Of a stretch of DNA of 64,000 bases, positions 51,041 through 60,218 are shown one piece after another. Source of the DNA: CBDIHH01 sp965279095 (GTDB taxonomy: Bacteria > Pseudomonadota > Alphaproteobacteria > Caulobacterales > Caulobacteraceae); contig CBDIHH010000002.1 in assembly GCA_965279095.1 (NCBI GenBank), positions 1 through 64,000 of the forward strand. The letters run 5' to 3'. How positions within the stretch are numbered: the stretch's first letter is position 1; every line of letters begins with the position of its first letter. Made by a program: the position numbers and the translations under genes. The notes beneath the pieces are model-generated. The model saw nothing but the letters and a program-made list of their open reading frames with translations, ran no database searches and was not told the DNA's origin.

Positions 51041-51259
51041 ATGAGCGACTACGAAACCAAGCAGACCGACGGCGGCTACGAGATCACCCTGTCGGGCAAG
51101 ACTGTCGTCGTGCTCAAGGGCGCCGAGGGTTCGCTGAAGGCCGAGTATCCGGTGGGCACGCGCGACGCCGCCCAGGACTGTTTCGACAAATGCTTCGCCG
51201 CCTCGGACGGCACCACCGGCGCCGCGCATAAGTGCGCCAAGGCCTGCGGTCTGACCTAG
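51041..51259 (+). CDS. Small protein with twin CX3C motifs, unknown
   Basis: A 72-residue protein: a beta-rich N-terminal half (YEITLSGKTVVVLKGAEGSLKAEYP) and a C-terminal half with four cysteines in two CX3C pairs (CFDKC and CAKAC) 13 residues apart. The spacing would suit a small zinc or disulfide hairpin, reminiscent of twin-CX3C helical hairpins, but no family is recognised. No signal peptide. It follows gmk by 77 nt and has GGAG 9 nt before the start. Confidence 0.65.
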   Translation: MSDYETKQTDGGYEITLSGKTVVVLKGAEGSLKAEYPVGTRDAAQDCFDKCFAASDGTTGAAHKCAKACGLT

Positions 51260-51374
51260 GGACGGGTCCGGCGCCCCCGCAGGACCGGGTGGGCGCCGCC
51301 CCGGGAGCCAAAATAGTTCTTGATATGTTCCGTCCGCCACGGCTACGCTTGTATCCCTGAGGGGAGCGGCGGTC

Positions 51375-52124
51375 ATGACCGGCTTGATTCAACGTCTGGC
51401 GGAGTGGGTGCGAGACCGACTGGACGGGATCCAGACCTATCTCCTGGTCGGCATGTCGCCTGTCGAGGCGCAGGACGCCCGGACCGTGATGCGGGCGGTG
51501 GCGGCGGGCGTCAGGCGGTTCCCCGCGCATCGGGCCGCCCTCGAGGCCGTGTTGTCCCGGACGCCGGATCCCTATCCCGAGATCGATATCAGCGGGCCGG
51601 AGCTTGTCGCCCGCGGTTTCACCCCTACGGCAGCCCTGTTCCTGATCGACAAGGCCGAGCGCCTTTACCCTGACCGGGTCGCCCCAGCAGCCAATCCAAC
51701 GCTTCGCTACAATACCTACGGTGGCGCAGCGTACTGGCTGGGGGTCGGCTATCTGAACTCGGGGGAGCCTGAGGCGGCCGTGGAAGTCCTGAAAGCGGCC
51801 CTGCGACGACAGCCGGGATTGAGCACCGCGGTTAGCGAATTGGGCGTGTCGCTGGAGGCCGCCGGCCGGCGGGACGAGGCTTTGGCCCTGTACGAGGACT
51901 GGCTCGGCCGCCGCGAGGAGATCAACGGGGGCGCCCTCCAAGAGATCTTGATCAGCTACGGTCATGCTCTGATCCAAACCGGCCGCCTCGACGAGGCCGA
52001 GCGCGCCTTTCTGGATCTGCGGGCTGTGGCTCCCGACCATCCGCTCATTGCGGTGGAGCTCGAGCAGATCGCCGCTCAGCGGTGCGGAGCGCCGCCGGTG
52101 GAGCGGGTGCTCAGGATGACTTAG
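51375..52124 (+). CDS. TPR-repeat protein
   Basis: A 249-residue cytosolic protein. The C-terminal half has three TPR units (YWLGVGYLNSGEPEAAVEVLKAAL, ELGVSLEAAGRRDEALALYED and YGHALIQTGRLDEAERAFLDL). The N-terminal 110 residues (YLLVGMSPVEAQDARTVMRAV) match nothing I recognise. Convergent with rsmA. Scaffold role likely; partner unknown. Confidence 0.8.
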   Translation: MTGLIQRLAEWVRDRLDGIQTYLLVGMSPVEAQDARTVMRAVAAGVRRFPAHRAALEAVLSRTPDPYPEIDISGPELVARGFTPTAALFLIDKAERLYPDRVAPAANPTLRYNTYGGAAYWLGVGYLNSGEPEAAVEVLKAALRRQPGLSTAVSELGVSLEAAGRRDEALALYEDWLGRREEINGGALQEILISYGHALIQTGRLDEAERAFLDLRAVAPDHPLIAVELEQIAAQRCGAPPVERVLRMT

Positions 52125-52155
52125 GGACCGCACCACAGCGTGGCCGATGGGCGCC

Positions 52156-52995
52156 TTACGCCGCCGCCCGCCAGGCCTGCGCCAGGCGCAGGAAGCCCGC
52201 CACGTCCACCGTCTCCGCCCTCGCGTTGGGGTCGATGCCGGCGGCCAGGCACAGGGCTTCGCCGCCGAGCTGCTTGAGGCTGCCGCGGAGCATCTTGCGG
52301 CGCTGGCCGAAGGCGTCGTGGGTGATGCGCTCGAGGGCGGCGATGGTGGCGTCGTCCGGGCGGTCAGGGCGGGGGGTGAGCAAGACTACGGCGGAGGCGA
52401 CCTTGGGCGGGGGGGTGAAGGCCCGGGCCGGTAGGTCCATGACGATGGACGCCTGCGCCAGGGCCTGGGTGATCACGGCCAGGCGGCCGTAGGCGTCCCC
52501 ATCCACCGGGGCGACGATGCGCTCGGCGACCTCCTTCTGAAACATCAAGGCCATGGCTTCCCAGGGCAGGGCGCCGGTGAGCCATTTGATCAGCAGGGGC
52601 GTGCCGACGTTGTAGGGCAGGTTGGAGACGATGCGCAGGGGCAGGCCGGGGGCGTGGGCGGCCAGCAGGGCGGCCTCGTCCACGCGCAAGGCGTCGTCGC
52701 GCACCACCGTCAGCCGGTCCGGCGCGGCCGCCCCAAGGTCGTCGAGGAGGGGCAGGAAGCGCGGGTCTTTCTCCACGGCGACGACCTGGGCGCCGGCCTC
52801 GATGAGGGCGCGGGTCAGGCCGCCGGGCCCGGGCCCGACCTCGATCACCGCCCGGCCTTCCAGCGGCCCGGCGAGGCGGGCGATCTTGCGGGTGATGTTC
52901 AGGTCCAGCAGGAAGTGCTGGCCGAACCCCTTGTTGGCCATCAGGCCATGGTCGGCGAGCACATCGCGCAGGGGCGGCAGGGCGCTGAGATCCAT
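52156..52995 (-). CDS. rsmA: 16S rRNA dimethyladenosine transferase
   Basis: A 279-residue SAM methyltransferase that dimethylates A1518 and A1519. NKGFGQHFLLDLNIT at 21-35, SAM motif VIEVGPGPGGLTRALI, and NLPYNVGTPLL. Last gene of the lptF-to-rsmA operon, 3 nt after pdxA. Confidence 0.97.
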   Translation of the reverse strand: MDLSALPPLRDVLADHGLMANKGFGQHFLLDLNITRKIARLAGPLEGRAVIEVGPGPGGLTRALIEAGAQVVAVEKDPRFLPLLDDLGAAAPDRLTVVRDDALRVDEAALLAAHAPGLPLRIVSNLPYNVGTPLLIKWLTGALPWEAMALMFQKEVAERIVAPVDGDAYGRLAVITQALAQASIVMDLPARAFTPPPKVASAVVLLTPRPDRPDDATIAALERITHDAFGQRRKMLRGSLKQLGGEALCLAAGIDPNARAETVDVAGFLRLAQAWRAAA

Positions 52996-52998
52996 GCC

Positions 52999-54009
52999 CT
53001 AGGCCGCGGCGCGCCGGCGGGCGATGTCGGCGGCCAGGCGCACGGCGGCGATCAGGCTGTCGGCCCGCGCCAGGCCGCGGCCGGCGATGTCATAGCCGAC
53101 CCCGTGGTCGGGGGAGGTGCGCACCACCGGCAGACCGAGCGTCACATTAACGCCGCCCCAGAAGTCGAGCATCTTCACGGGGATAAGCGCCTGGTCATGG
53201 TACATGCAGACCACCGCGTCACAGCCTTTGCGCGCCTCCGCGTGGAACAGGGTGTCGGCGGGGCGGGGACCCCGGACGTCGTGGCCGCGCGAGACCAACT
53301 CGTGAACGGCGGGGATGATGACATCGGTCTCCTCGCGGCCGATGGCGCCGCTCTCCCCCGCGTGGGGATTGAGTCCGCTGACCATCAGCCGAGGGTTGGC
53401 GACGCCGAAATCGCGGCGCAGGGCCTGGAGGGTCACCTCGGCGGTGCGGATAATCCGATCGGCGGTGATCAGGGCCGGGACCGCCGCCAAGGGCTCGTGG
53501 ATGGTCACCAGGGTGGTGCGCAGGTCGCCGGCGGCCAGCATCATCACCGGCCCGCGTCGCCCCGATACGGGCGCGGCGGCGGTGAGTTCGTCGAGGAATT
53601 CGGTGTGTCCGGGGAAGCGGAACCCCGCCTCGTAGAGGGGCGCCTTGGCGATGGGGGCGGTGACCACCCCGTTCACGGCGCCGGACAGGGCCAGGCCCAC
53701 CGCGGTCTCGATCCAGCGCACCACCATGGCGGCGTTGGCCGCCGAGGGCTGGCCCGAGACCACCCGCCCCTGCAGGGGCATGTCGAGCACGGGCAGGGCG
53801 GTGGGAAACACCCGCGCGGCCTCCTCGGGAGAGCCCACACGGGCCAGGATCGAGGCGCCCGCGGGCGAGGCCGTGGCGAGGAGCTGATAGTCGCCGATGA
53901 CCAGGAACGGCGGCCCCTCCGCACGCAGGGCCTGCCAGGCCTTGACGGTGATCTCCGGGCCGACCCCTGCCGGGTCTCCCAGGCTGAGGGCTAGGGGCGT
54001 GGGCCTCAC
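52999..54009 (-). CDS. pdxA: 4-hydroxythreonine-4-phosphate dehydrogenase
   Basis: A 336-residue enzyme of pyridoxal phosphate synthesis. Metal and substrate motifs PGHTEFLDEL, SGLNPHAGESGAIG, MYHDQALIPVKML and TSPDHGVGYDIAGRG are intact. It overlaps surA by 4 nt and lies before rsmA, the common proteobacterial order. Confidence 0.97.
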   Translation of the reverse strand: MRPTPLALSLGDPAGVGPEITVKAWQALRAEGPPFLVIGDYQLLATASPAGASILARVGSPEEAARVFPTALPVLDMPLQGRVVSGQPSAANAAMVVRWIETAVGLALSGAVNGVVTAPIAKAPLYEAGFRFPGHTEFLDELTAAAPVSGRRGPVMMLAAGDLRTTLVTIHEPLAAVPALITADRIIRTAEVTLQALRRDFGVANPRLMVSGLNPHAGESGAIGREETDVIIPAVHELVSRGHDVRGPRPADTLFHAEARKGCDAVVCMYHDQALIPVKMLDFWGGVNVTLGLPVVRTSPDHGVGYDIAGRGLARADSLIAAVRLAADIARRRAAA

Positions 54010-55364
54010 CGCGTCTCTATCGTCGCCGAGTTCCTAAGGTCCCTGAGATAGCGCTTGGACAGCATCGCCAGCTGCTGGGTGTAGAGGCGGTTCTCCACCT
54101 CCTGGGCGCTGGGCGCCTTGCCGCTGGCCTGCCGGCGCCCGCAGACCTCGATGAGGTGCAGGCCCACCGGGGTGCGGATCGGTGCGCTGAGCTGGTTCTC
54201 GGCCAGCCCCTGGGCGGCCTCGCGGAAGGCGGCGGACAGGTCGTTGATGTCGGCCTCGCCAAGATCGCCGGCGGTGACCCCCGGGACCGTGGCGGCGGCG
54301 GCCTCCAGATCGGCGCAGCTGGTCGCCTTGGCGCGGACCTGCTCGAGGGTGCGGGCGGCGGCGGCCACCTGATCGGGGGTGGCGTCGCCCGCCAGGCGCA
54401 CGGCCGCCTGCTTGAGGCTGATCATCGAGGCGGCGGCGCCGGCCTGCTTCTCGCGCAGGTAGATGATGTAGACGCCGTCCTGCACGGGGATGGGATTGGA
54501 CAGCTGGCCCGGACGCATCTGTTCGAGGGCGGCGGCCACCTCGGGGGGTTCCTCGGCGGCCGACACCCAGCCGGCGTCGCCCCCGTTGGCGGCGGTCGGG
54601 GCGCTGGAGAACTGGCGGGCGACGCCGCCGAAGGGCGCCCCCTGCTGCAGCTGCGTGACCAGCTGCTCGGCGCCCTTGAGGGCCTCGGCCTGGCCGCCGG
54701 CCTTGGCGGCCTCGATATAGACCTCGCCGATCAGGAAGCGGGGCTGGCTGGCGGCGGCGGTGAGGCGCTTGAGCTGGGCCTGAACCTGGTCCTGGCCGAT
54801 GCGCACCCGCGAGCCGTAGCGGCCGCTGATCCAGCGCTGCCAGCTGATCTGGGCGCGAAGTTGGTCGCGCAGGGTCTCGACGTCGACGCCGGCCTCGGCC
54901 AGGGAGGCCTTGAGCTGCTCGCCGGAGACCTTGTTGTCCTGACCCATGGCCTCGATCTGCTGATCGATCTCGGCGGCGTCGGGGACGATCTCGAACTTCT
55001 GCTTGCGCTCCTGCTTGCGCACTTCCTGAAGCTGCAGCCGCTCTTCCACCAGGGAGCGCAGCGCCTGCTGCTGCAGCTGGGGCAGGTTGGCCTCGGTGGG
55101 CTGGACGCCGCTGGTGAGGATGAGCAGCAGGGTGCGCTGGCGCAGGTCGTAGGTGGAGATGATCTCGTCGTTGACGACCGCGGCGACGCCCTCGGCGAGG
55201 CCGGAGGCCGGTTCGGCCGGGGCCGCGGCGGGGGCGGCTTCGGCGGCGACCTGGGCGAAGGCGGGTAGGGTCGCCCCGAGGCCCGCCACCAAGGCGAGGG
55301 CAGCGGCCCCGCTGATAAGTTTCAGCGACAAGGCCTTGTTTCTATTGTCCAACTTCGTTGTCAC
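54006..55364 (-). CDS. surA: SurA-like periplasmic chaperone/peptidylprolyl isomerase
   Basis: A 452-residue protein with a signal peptide (ending LPAFA-QV), a SurA N-terminal chaperone domain (VAAVVNDEIISTYDLRQRTLLLI) and parvulin-type domains (QLVTQLQQGAPFGGVARQFS, GDAGWVSAAEEPPEV; the second is more degenerate, GDLGEADINDLS). It helps fold outer-membrane proteins such as LptD, encoded just upstream with a 4-nt overlap. Confidence 0.93.
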   Translation of the reverse strand: MTTKLDNRNKALSLKLISGAAALALVAGLGATLPAFAQVAAEAAPAAAPAEPASGLAEGVAAVVNDEIISTYDLRQRTLLLILTSGVQPTEANLPQLQQQALRSLVEERLQLQEVRKQERKQKFEIVPDAAEIDQQIEAMGQDNKVSGEQLKASLAEAGVDVETLRDQLRAQISWQRWISGRYGSRVRIGQDQVQAQLKRLTAAASQPRFLIGEVYIEAAKAGGQAEALKGAEQLVTQLQQGAPFGGVARQFSSAPTAANGGDAGWVSAAEEPPEVAAALEQMRPGQLSNPIPVQDGVYIIYLREKQAGAAASMISLKQAAVRLAGDATPDQVAAAARTLEQVRAKATSCADLEAAAATVPGVTAGDLGEADINDLSAAFREAAQGLAENQLSAPIRTPVGLHLIEVCGRRQASGKAPSAQEVENRLYTQQLAMLSKRYLRDLRNSATIETR

Positions 55365-57739
55365 CTGAAACTATTATCCTCTTGCGGATCTACCGCTCCC
55401 AATGTGGCCAGGGTTAGGCGAACCGTCAGCTGGGACGATGGCACGAACGACCGGTCATAGGTTCCGTTACGCTCATAGACGATTTCCAGCCGCGTGCACT
55501 CATCCTTGTACAGCACGCCGAAGGAGCGGTAGACCTCGACGTTCTTGTCCAGATCGAGGTTGAGCTGACCCAGCAGGCCCCATTTCTTGGTGATGAGCAC
55601 TTCGCCCTGCACCTGCAGGTCCTCACGCCGGGATCCCGACAGGTCGACCTCGTCCACCAGGTAGCGCAGATAGGCATAGCCCTTGGTGGTGAAGTAGCTG
55701 CCCCCGACCTCGGCCCGGCGCACCTTGTAGGTGCTGTCGGCGAGTCGCGCGCGGGCGTAGAGGGTCAGGTTAGGGTTCAGGGTCAGCGAGCCGGCGGTGA
55801 TCCAGTCGGACTTGGTGTCGCGCAGGCTGGTGCGGGCGGCGAAGGTGGGGTCGGCCTCGGCGCGGAAGCTGCGCCCGGCCATCAGCCGGGTCTGCAGGCC
55901 CCAGGCCCAGTCGGCCGAGACACGACCGCCGACATTGACCCGCTGGCCGCCCTCATAGAGGTCGAAGCCCGGCGACTTGTTGCGCTCGAACAGGTTGGTC
56001 TCGTCGAAGTCGAAGACCACGCTGTCTTCGTTGGGCACATCCTTGTAGCGCCGGTTGGTGGGCGACAGGGCGATCTGGGCCAGGGGCTCCAGGATCACGG
56101 TGACGTCCTTGGTGGCGCGGATGAAGGGCCAGCTGAGGTCCACCCCCGCGGTGCCCAGGGCCCGGGTGAAGGTCCCGTTGGACCCGTCCACCGTCGGGCG
56201 GTCCTGCACGCGATAGGCGTCGCCGCGCACGTCGGCGAAGGGCTCGATCCTCAGCCCGCCGCTGGTGGTGAACGACCGCCGCCAGTCGCCGCCGAGGGAG
56301 ACCCGCGCGCTGTCCACGCCGGACAGCCGGGGGTTCAGGGGTCGGTTGGTGAGGGGGTTGCCGGCGTCGCGGTCGCGGACCAGGGCCACCGCGCCGCCCA
56401 GCACTCGCAGGCGCCCGCCGAAGATGGCCTGTTTGGGCTCGTAGCGGGCCTCCACCAGGGGCGCGACGATGGGGATGTTGCGATCGTTGTCGGTAAGCCG
56501 CAGGCCCTGAACGGTGAAGGCGGCGACCGACACATAGGAGCGCCGGTCCTGCCGCACCGCATAGGCCTGGGAGATCAGACGCTGGTCGTCGGTGAGGTAG
56601 AGGCCGCGGTTGTGATAGACGTCCGGCACGCTGTAGCGGCGGAACAGCAGGTCGTCGGAGGCCCGCTCGGCGGAGAAGCCCAGGGTCCACTTGCTGTTTG
56701 GCTTGAAGGCGCCTTCGCCGAGGATGTAGCTGCGCGCCGTGGTGTCGCCGAACTTGCCGGACTTGCTGGTGAAGTCCTGGTCGTAGCCGACGCCGAAACG
56801 CATATCGATCTGGCCGGACCAGAAGCGCTGGCGGTATTCGCCGTTCAGGAACGGGTTCACCGCCGTGTTCAGCTGCGGGCTGAGCACCAGGTCCTGGCTG
56901 GGGGACAGGACCAGCAGATAGGGCTGCTCGTAGGTGGCCCCGCGGCGTTCGGTATAGTCCAGCTTGGGCGGCAGCAGGCCCGACTTGCGCACCGCCATGG
57001 GATCGGGGTGCCAGAACACCGGGGCGAACAGCACCGGCACCCCGGCCACGGTGATCACCGCGTCGCGGTAGTAGACAATCTGGCGCTTGCGGTCCTGCAC
57101 CACCCGCTTGGCCCGGATCGACCAGGTGGGGTTCTTGGGCGTCACCCCGTCGGACTTGCAGATGTCGCAGGGGGTGAAGACCGCCCGGTTCAGCTCCAGC
57201 GAATCGGGACTGCGGCGGATGGCGGCCACCGACGACAGCTTGATGTTCTGGGCCTGGCGCGTGGAGAAGCCCATGGCCACCCCGGCGCGGAAGTCCTTGT
57301 CGAGCACGATGGAGTCGGCGAATTCCGCCGACCCGTCGGCGTTGACGATCTTGACCCCGCCGCGGGCGGTGACGACCCCGGTGCCCGAGTCGTAGAGCAC
57401 ATCGTCGGCGCGCAGGGTGCGGCCCTGGTAGCGCACCTCCACGTCGCCCTTGGCGTTCCAGGTCTTGGCCTTGTCGTCGCGCACGACGGTGTCGGCTTCC
57501 ATATAGAAGCCGCGTTCGGCCAGGGCGGCGTCGGCGCTGGGGGCGGGGGCCGGGGCGGGCTCAGCGTCGGCGCTGGCCGCGGACCCGCCGCGACCGGCCG
57601 ACGGCGCCGAGCCTTCCGGAGTCTGGGCGGCAGCCGTCGTCGCCGCCAGGGCGAACAGCCCGGCGCCGGCGAGCAGGCGCAACCTGGCGTGTCGTGATTT
57701 CAGCTGGTCCACCCACGTCCCCAAACACTTAATAAGCAT
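55361..57739 (-). CDS. lptD: LPS-assembly outer-membrane protein LptD
   Basis: A 792-residue beta-barrel protein. Signal peptide to about 39 (TTAAA-QT), a disordered Ala/Pro/Ser stretch, an OstA/LptA-like jellyroll (about 90-200: YMEADTVVRDDKAKTWNAKGDVEVRYQGRTLRADDV in outline), then the barrel. The cysteines in FTPCDICKSDG and a late Cys in YKDECTRLEIVYER are positioned to form the interdomain disulfides. The Met at 57739 lies 45 nt after lptG ends. Confidence 0.95.
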   Translation of the reverse strand: MLIKCLGTWVDQLKSRHARLRLLAGAGLFALAATTAAAQTPEGSAPSAGRGGSAASADAEPAPAPAPSADAALAERGFYMEADTVVRDDKAKTWNAKGDVEVRYQGRTLRADDVLYDSGTGVVTARGGVKIVNADGSAEFADSIVLDKDFRAGVAMGFSTRQAQNIKLSSVAAIRRSPDSLELNRAVFTPCDICKSDGVTPKNPTWSIRAKRVVQDRKRQIVYYRDAVITVAGVPVLFAPVFWHPDPMAVRKSGLLPPKLDYTERRGATYEQPYLLVLSPSQDLVLSPQLNTAVNPFLNGEYRQRFWSGQIDMRFGVGYDQDFTSKSGKFGDTTARSYILGEGAFKPNSKWTLGFSAERASDDLLFRRYSVPDVYHNRGLYLTDDQRLISQAYAVRQDRRSYVSVAAFTVQGLRLTDNDRNIPIVAPLVEARYEPKQAIFGGRLRVLGGAVALVRDRDAGNPLTNRPLNPRLSGVDSARVSLGGDWRRSFTTSGGLRIEPFADVRGDAYRVQDRPTVDGSNGTFTRALGTAGVDLSWPFIRATKDVTVILEPLAQIALSPTNRRYKDVPNEDSVVFDFDETNLFERNKSPGFDLYEGGQRVNVGGRVSADWAWGLQTRLMAGRSFRAEADPTFAARTSLRDTKSDWITAGSLTLNPNLTLYARARLADSTYKVRRAEVGGSYFTTKGYAYLRYLVDEVDLSGSRREDLQVQGEVLITKKWGLLGQLNLDLDKNVEVYRSFGVLYKDECTRLEIVYERNGTYDRSFVPSSQLTVRLTLATLGAVDPQEDNSFR

Positions 57740-57784
57740 CAGTCGCCCCAGCCGAACGGCAGACCGCTTCTAGCGGCGGGCAGG

Positions 57785-58891
57785 TTAACCATCTTCCGTA
57801 TAGCAAAGCAGGGTGAGCCCGGACAGGAGGGCCAGCAGGGGCGGGGCCCATGCCGCGGCGAAGGCCGGCACGATTCCCGCGCGGCCCAACGCCCCGCACA
57901 CCTCATTGAAGAAGAAAAAGGCGAATCCGAGGGCGACGCCGGCCCCCGCCAGCGCGGCCAGCCCGCCCAGGCGCACCAGGCGCAGGCAGAAGGCCGCCGC
58001 CAGCACCGACATGGCGCAGAACAGCAAAGGCATGGCCAGCAGCTGCTGCAGGCGCAGGCGATAGGCCGTGGCCGCCAGCCCGGCCGCCTCGGTGCGCTGG
58101 ATCACCCCGGGCAGGGACCAGAAAGGGATGGTCTGCGGCGATACGTAGCGCTGCAGCGCCGCCGCATCGGTGAGGCTGGACGGGATCGACATGGATTCCG
58201 ACACCTGGGCGGTCTCGCCGGCGCCGGCCTCGCGCACGCCAGTCAGCCGCCATTCCCCCGCCGCCAGGCGCGCCTCGGCGGCGTCGATCCGGCGGGCGAA
58301 GTGAAGCAGCCCTTCCTTGTCCAGCTCGTAGATGAACAGCGAGACCCCCTCCAGCACGATGCCGGGGCCGGGGCCTCGGGTGCGGGCGTGGATGACGATC
58401 TGGGTGTGGCTGCCGCCGCTCTGGCGAAGCCAGACCTCCTTGGGCGCGGCGGCGACGTAGTCCTTCATCAGCGCGGCGCGGCTGGATTCGAATCGGTCGT
58501 TGAGGGCGGCGGCGCCGGGATTGAGGGCGGTCACCGTGATCAGGCCGATGACGAAGGCGGCGCCCGCGGCGGGCAGGATGAAGCGCCAGGCGGACACCCC
58601 GGCGGCGCGCATGGCGATCAGTTCGCTCTTGCGGTTGAGGCTGACGAAGGCGGCCAGGGTGCCGAACAGGAAGACGAACGGCATCAACACCAGCAGCACC
58701 GACGGCGACTTGAGCAGGGTCAGGCCGAAGATCTGACCGGCGCCGACCTCGGCGCGCACCCCGACGTCGCGGGAGATCTCGACGAAGTCGATCAGCAGCA
58801 CCACGGCGCCGAGGATCGCCAGCGCCCCCAGCACCGACAGCAGGGTGCGGTTCAGCACATAGGTTTCGAGCCGGGTCAGGGACAGTCTCAT
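57785..58891 (-). CDS. lptG: LPS export permease LptG
   Basis: A 368-residue YjgP/YjgQ-family protein with six membrane helices around a periplasmic jellyroll. N-terminal LETYVLNRTLLSVLGALAILGAVVLLIDFVEISRD and the coupling segment FVSLNRKSELIAMRAAGVSAWRF. With LptF and the ATPase LptB (not in the window) it extracts LPS from the inner membrane. It overlaps lptF by 4 nt. Confidence 0.96.
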   Translation of the reverse strand: MRLSLTRLETYVLNRTLLSVLGALAILGAVVLLIDFVEISRDVGVRAEVGAGQIFGLTLLKSPSVLLVLMPFVFLFGTLAAFVSLNRKSELIAMRAAGVSAWRFILPAAGAAFVIGLITVTALNPGAAALNDRFESSRAALMKDYVAAAPKEVWLRQSGGSHTQIVIHARTRGPGPGIVLEGVSLFIYELDKEGLLHFARRIDAAEARLAAGEWRLTGVREAGAGETAQVSESMSIPSSLTDAAALQRYVSPQTIPFWSLPGVIQRTEAAGLAATAYRLRLQQLLAMPLLFCAMSVLAAAFCLRLVRLGGLAALAGAGVALGFAFFFFNEVCGALGRAGIVPAFAAAWAPPLLALLSGLTLLCYTEDG

Positions 58892-60030
58892 GCCGGGGCC
58901 TTGTCCAGCCCGCCGTGGCCGCGCAGGCGGGCCATGGGAATGAACCGGTCGACCCTCTGCCGGAAGATCTGCTGTGACGCCCAGACCGCTCCGGCCACGG
59001 GGATCAGATACTGCAGGATGTTCAGCCAGGCGTTGTCGGCGCTGGCGGCCTGGGCGACGAAGCCCAGCACCCGGGCCACGGTGGCGACGCTGGAGACCAT
59101 GGCAATGCGACGGCCGTAACCGATCCGGCTGAACGAGCCGCCCAGCACGGCGGCCAGGGCCATGAGCACGAAGGTGAGGTTGTAGAGCGGTCCGGCCAGG
59201 CGCGAATGGGCCTCGGCGAGCATGCCGACGCGGTTCTCGCGCTCCCAGGCCTGAGTCAGGTCGGGGAACAGCAGTTCGTGCAGGTAGCGGTCCGAGATCT
59301 TGTAGCGCACCACCTGGTCCTGCTGGACGAAGGGGGCGAGGTCGAAGATGTATTCATCGAAGGCCAGGTAGTTCAGCACGCCGCCCTTGGAGAACTCCTG
59401 CTGAGAGCCGTCCTGCATGACCAGCACCGGCTGGCCGTTGCGCTCGGCGATGCGCCCCTGGCGGGCGGTGAAGGTCGAGGCCCCGCCGCCGGCCTTCTCC
59501 TGGTGGACGAACAGGTTCTCCAGCTTGCCCTGGCTGGCGACGGTCTTGGCGTAGACGGTGAGGCCCGGCGACGGCTCGGTGAAGCGCCCCTCCTGCACCA
59601 GGGTCGAGGCCAGATCCGTGCGCACCTTGAACAGTTCGGCGCGCATGGCCTTGGCCGAGAGGGGGTGCAGCCACAGGTTCATGACCAGGGCCAGGATGAT
59701 GGCGAACCCGGCGAGGCGGATGGCGGGGGCGATGACCCGCCAGCGCGACAGGCCGCCCGCGTAGCAGACCACGATCTCCTGCTCGATCTGCAGCCGGTTC
59801 AGCGCCACCAGCGACGCCACGAACAGGGCGATGGGCAGGATCAGCGACAACAGCTGCGGCAGGGCCAGCAGGGTGATCTTGATGAAGGTCCAGGCGCTCT
59901 GGCCATGGTCGACGATGATGTCCAGGGCCGACAGGCTCTGGCTGAGCAGGGCCACGCCGGCGAGCGACAGCACGGCCAGGGTCGCGGGACCCAGCAGTTG
60001 CCGAAACAGATATCGCTCGATCAATCTCAT
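58888..60030 (-). CDS. lptF: LPS export permease LptF
   Basis: A 380-residue partner of LptG with the same fold. It begins MRLIERYLFRQLLGPATLAVLSL and has the coupling helix LVALNRLQIEQEIVVCYAGGLSRWRV. ATG 60030 is used since upstream sequence is not LptF-like. First gene of the operon lptF-lptG-lptD-surA-pdxA-rsmA and divergent from pepA across 188 bp, which must hold both promoters. Confidence 0.96.
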   Translation of the reverse strand: MRLIERYLFRQLLGPATLAVLSLAGVALLSQSLSALDIIVDHGQSAWTFIKITLLALPQLLSLILPIALFVASLVALNRLQIEQEIVVCYAGGLSRWRVIAPAIRLAGFAIILALVMNLWLHPLSAKAMRAELFKVRTDLASTLVQEGRFTEPSPGLTVYAKTVASQGKLENLFVHQEKAGGGASTFTARQGRIAERNGQPVLVMQDGSQQEFSKGGVLNYLAFDEYIFDLAPFVQQDQVVRYKISDRYLHELLFPDLTQAWERENRVGMLAEAHSRLAGPLYNLTFVLMALAAVLGGSFSRIGYGRRIAMVSSVATVARVLGFVAQAASADNAWLNILQYLIPVAGAVWASQQIFRQRVDRFIPMARLRGHGGLDKAPA

Positions 60031-60218
60031 GGAATCGTCAGGGGAGTCGCTGTTAGGGGAGCCGCAGGTCGCGGTCGCTGAGTCGCCGTGAGCCCCCCGC
60101 AGGGCGCGCCACCTTCTACACGGCCCAGTTGGGGCGCGACAACCGCCAGCGGCGACAATAGATAAAGGAAGCAGCCCCTTGGGGCCCAATGCCTTCCCGG
60201 CGCCAGGAGACCCTAGAC

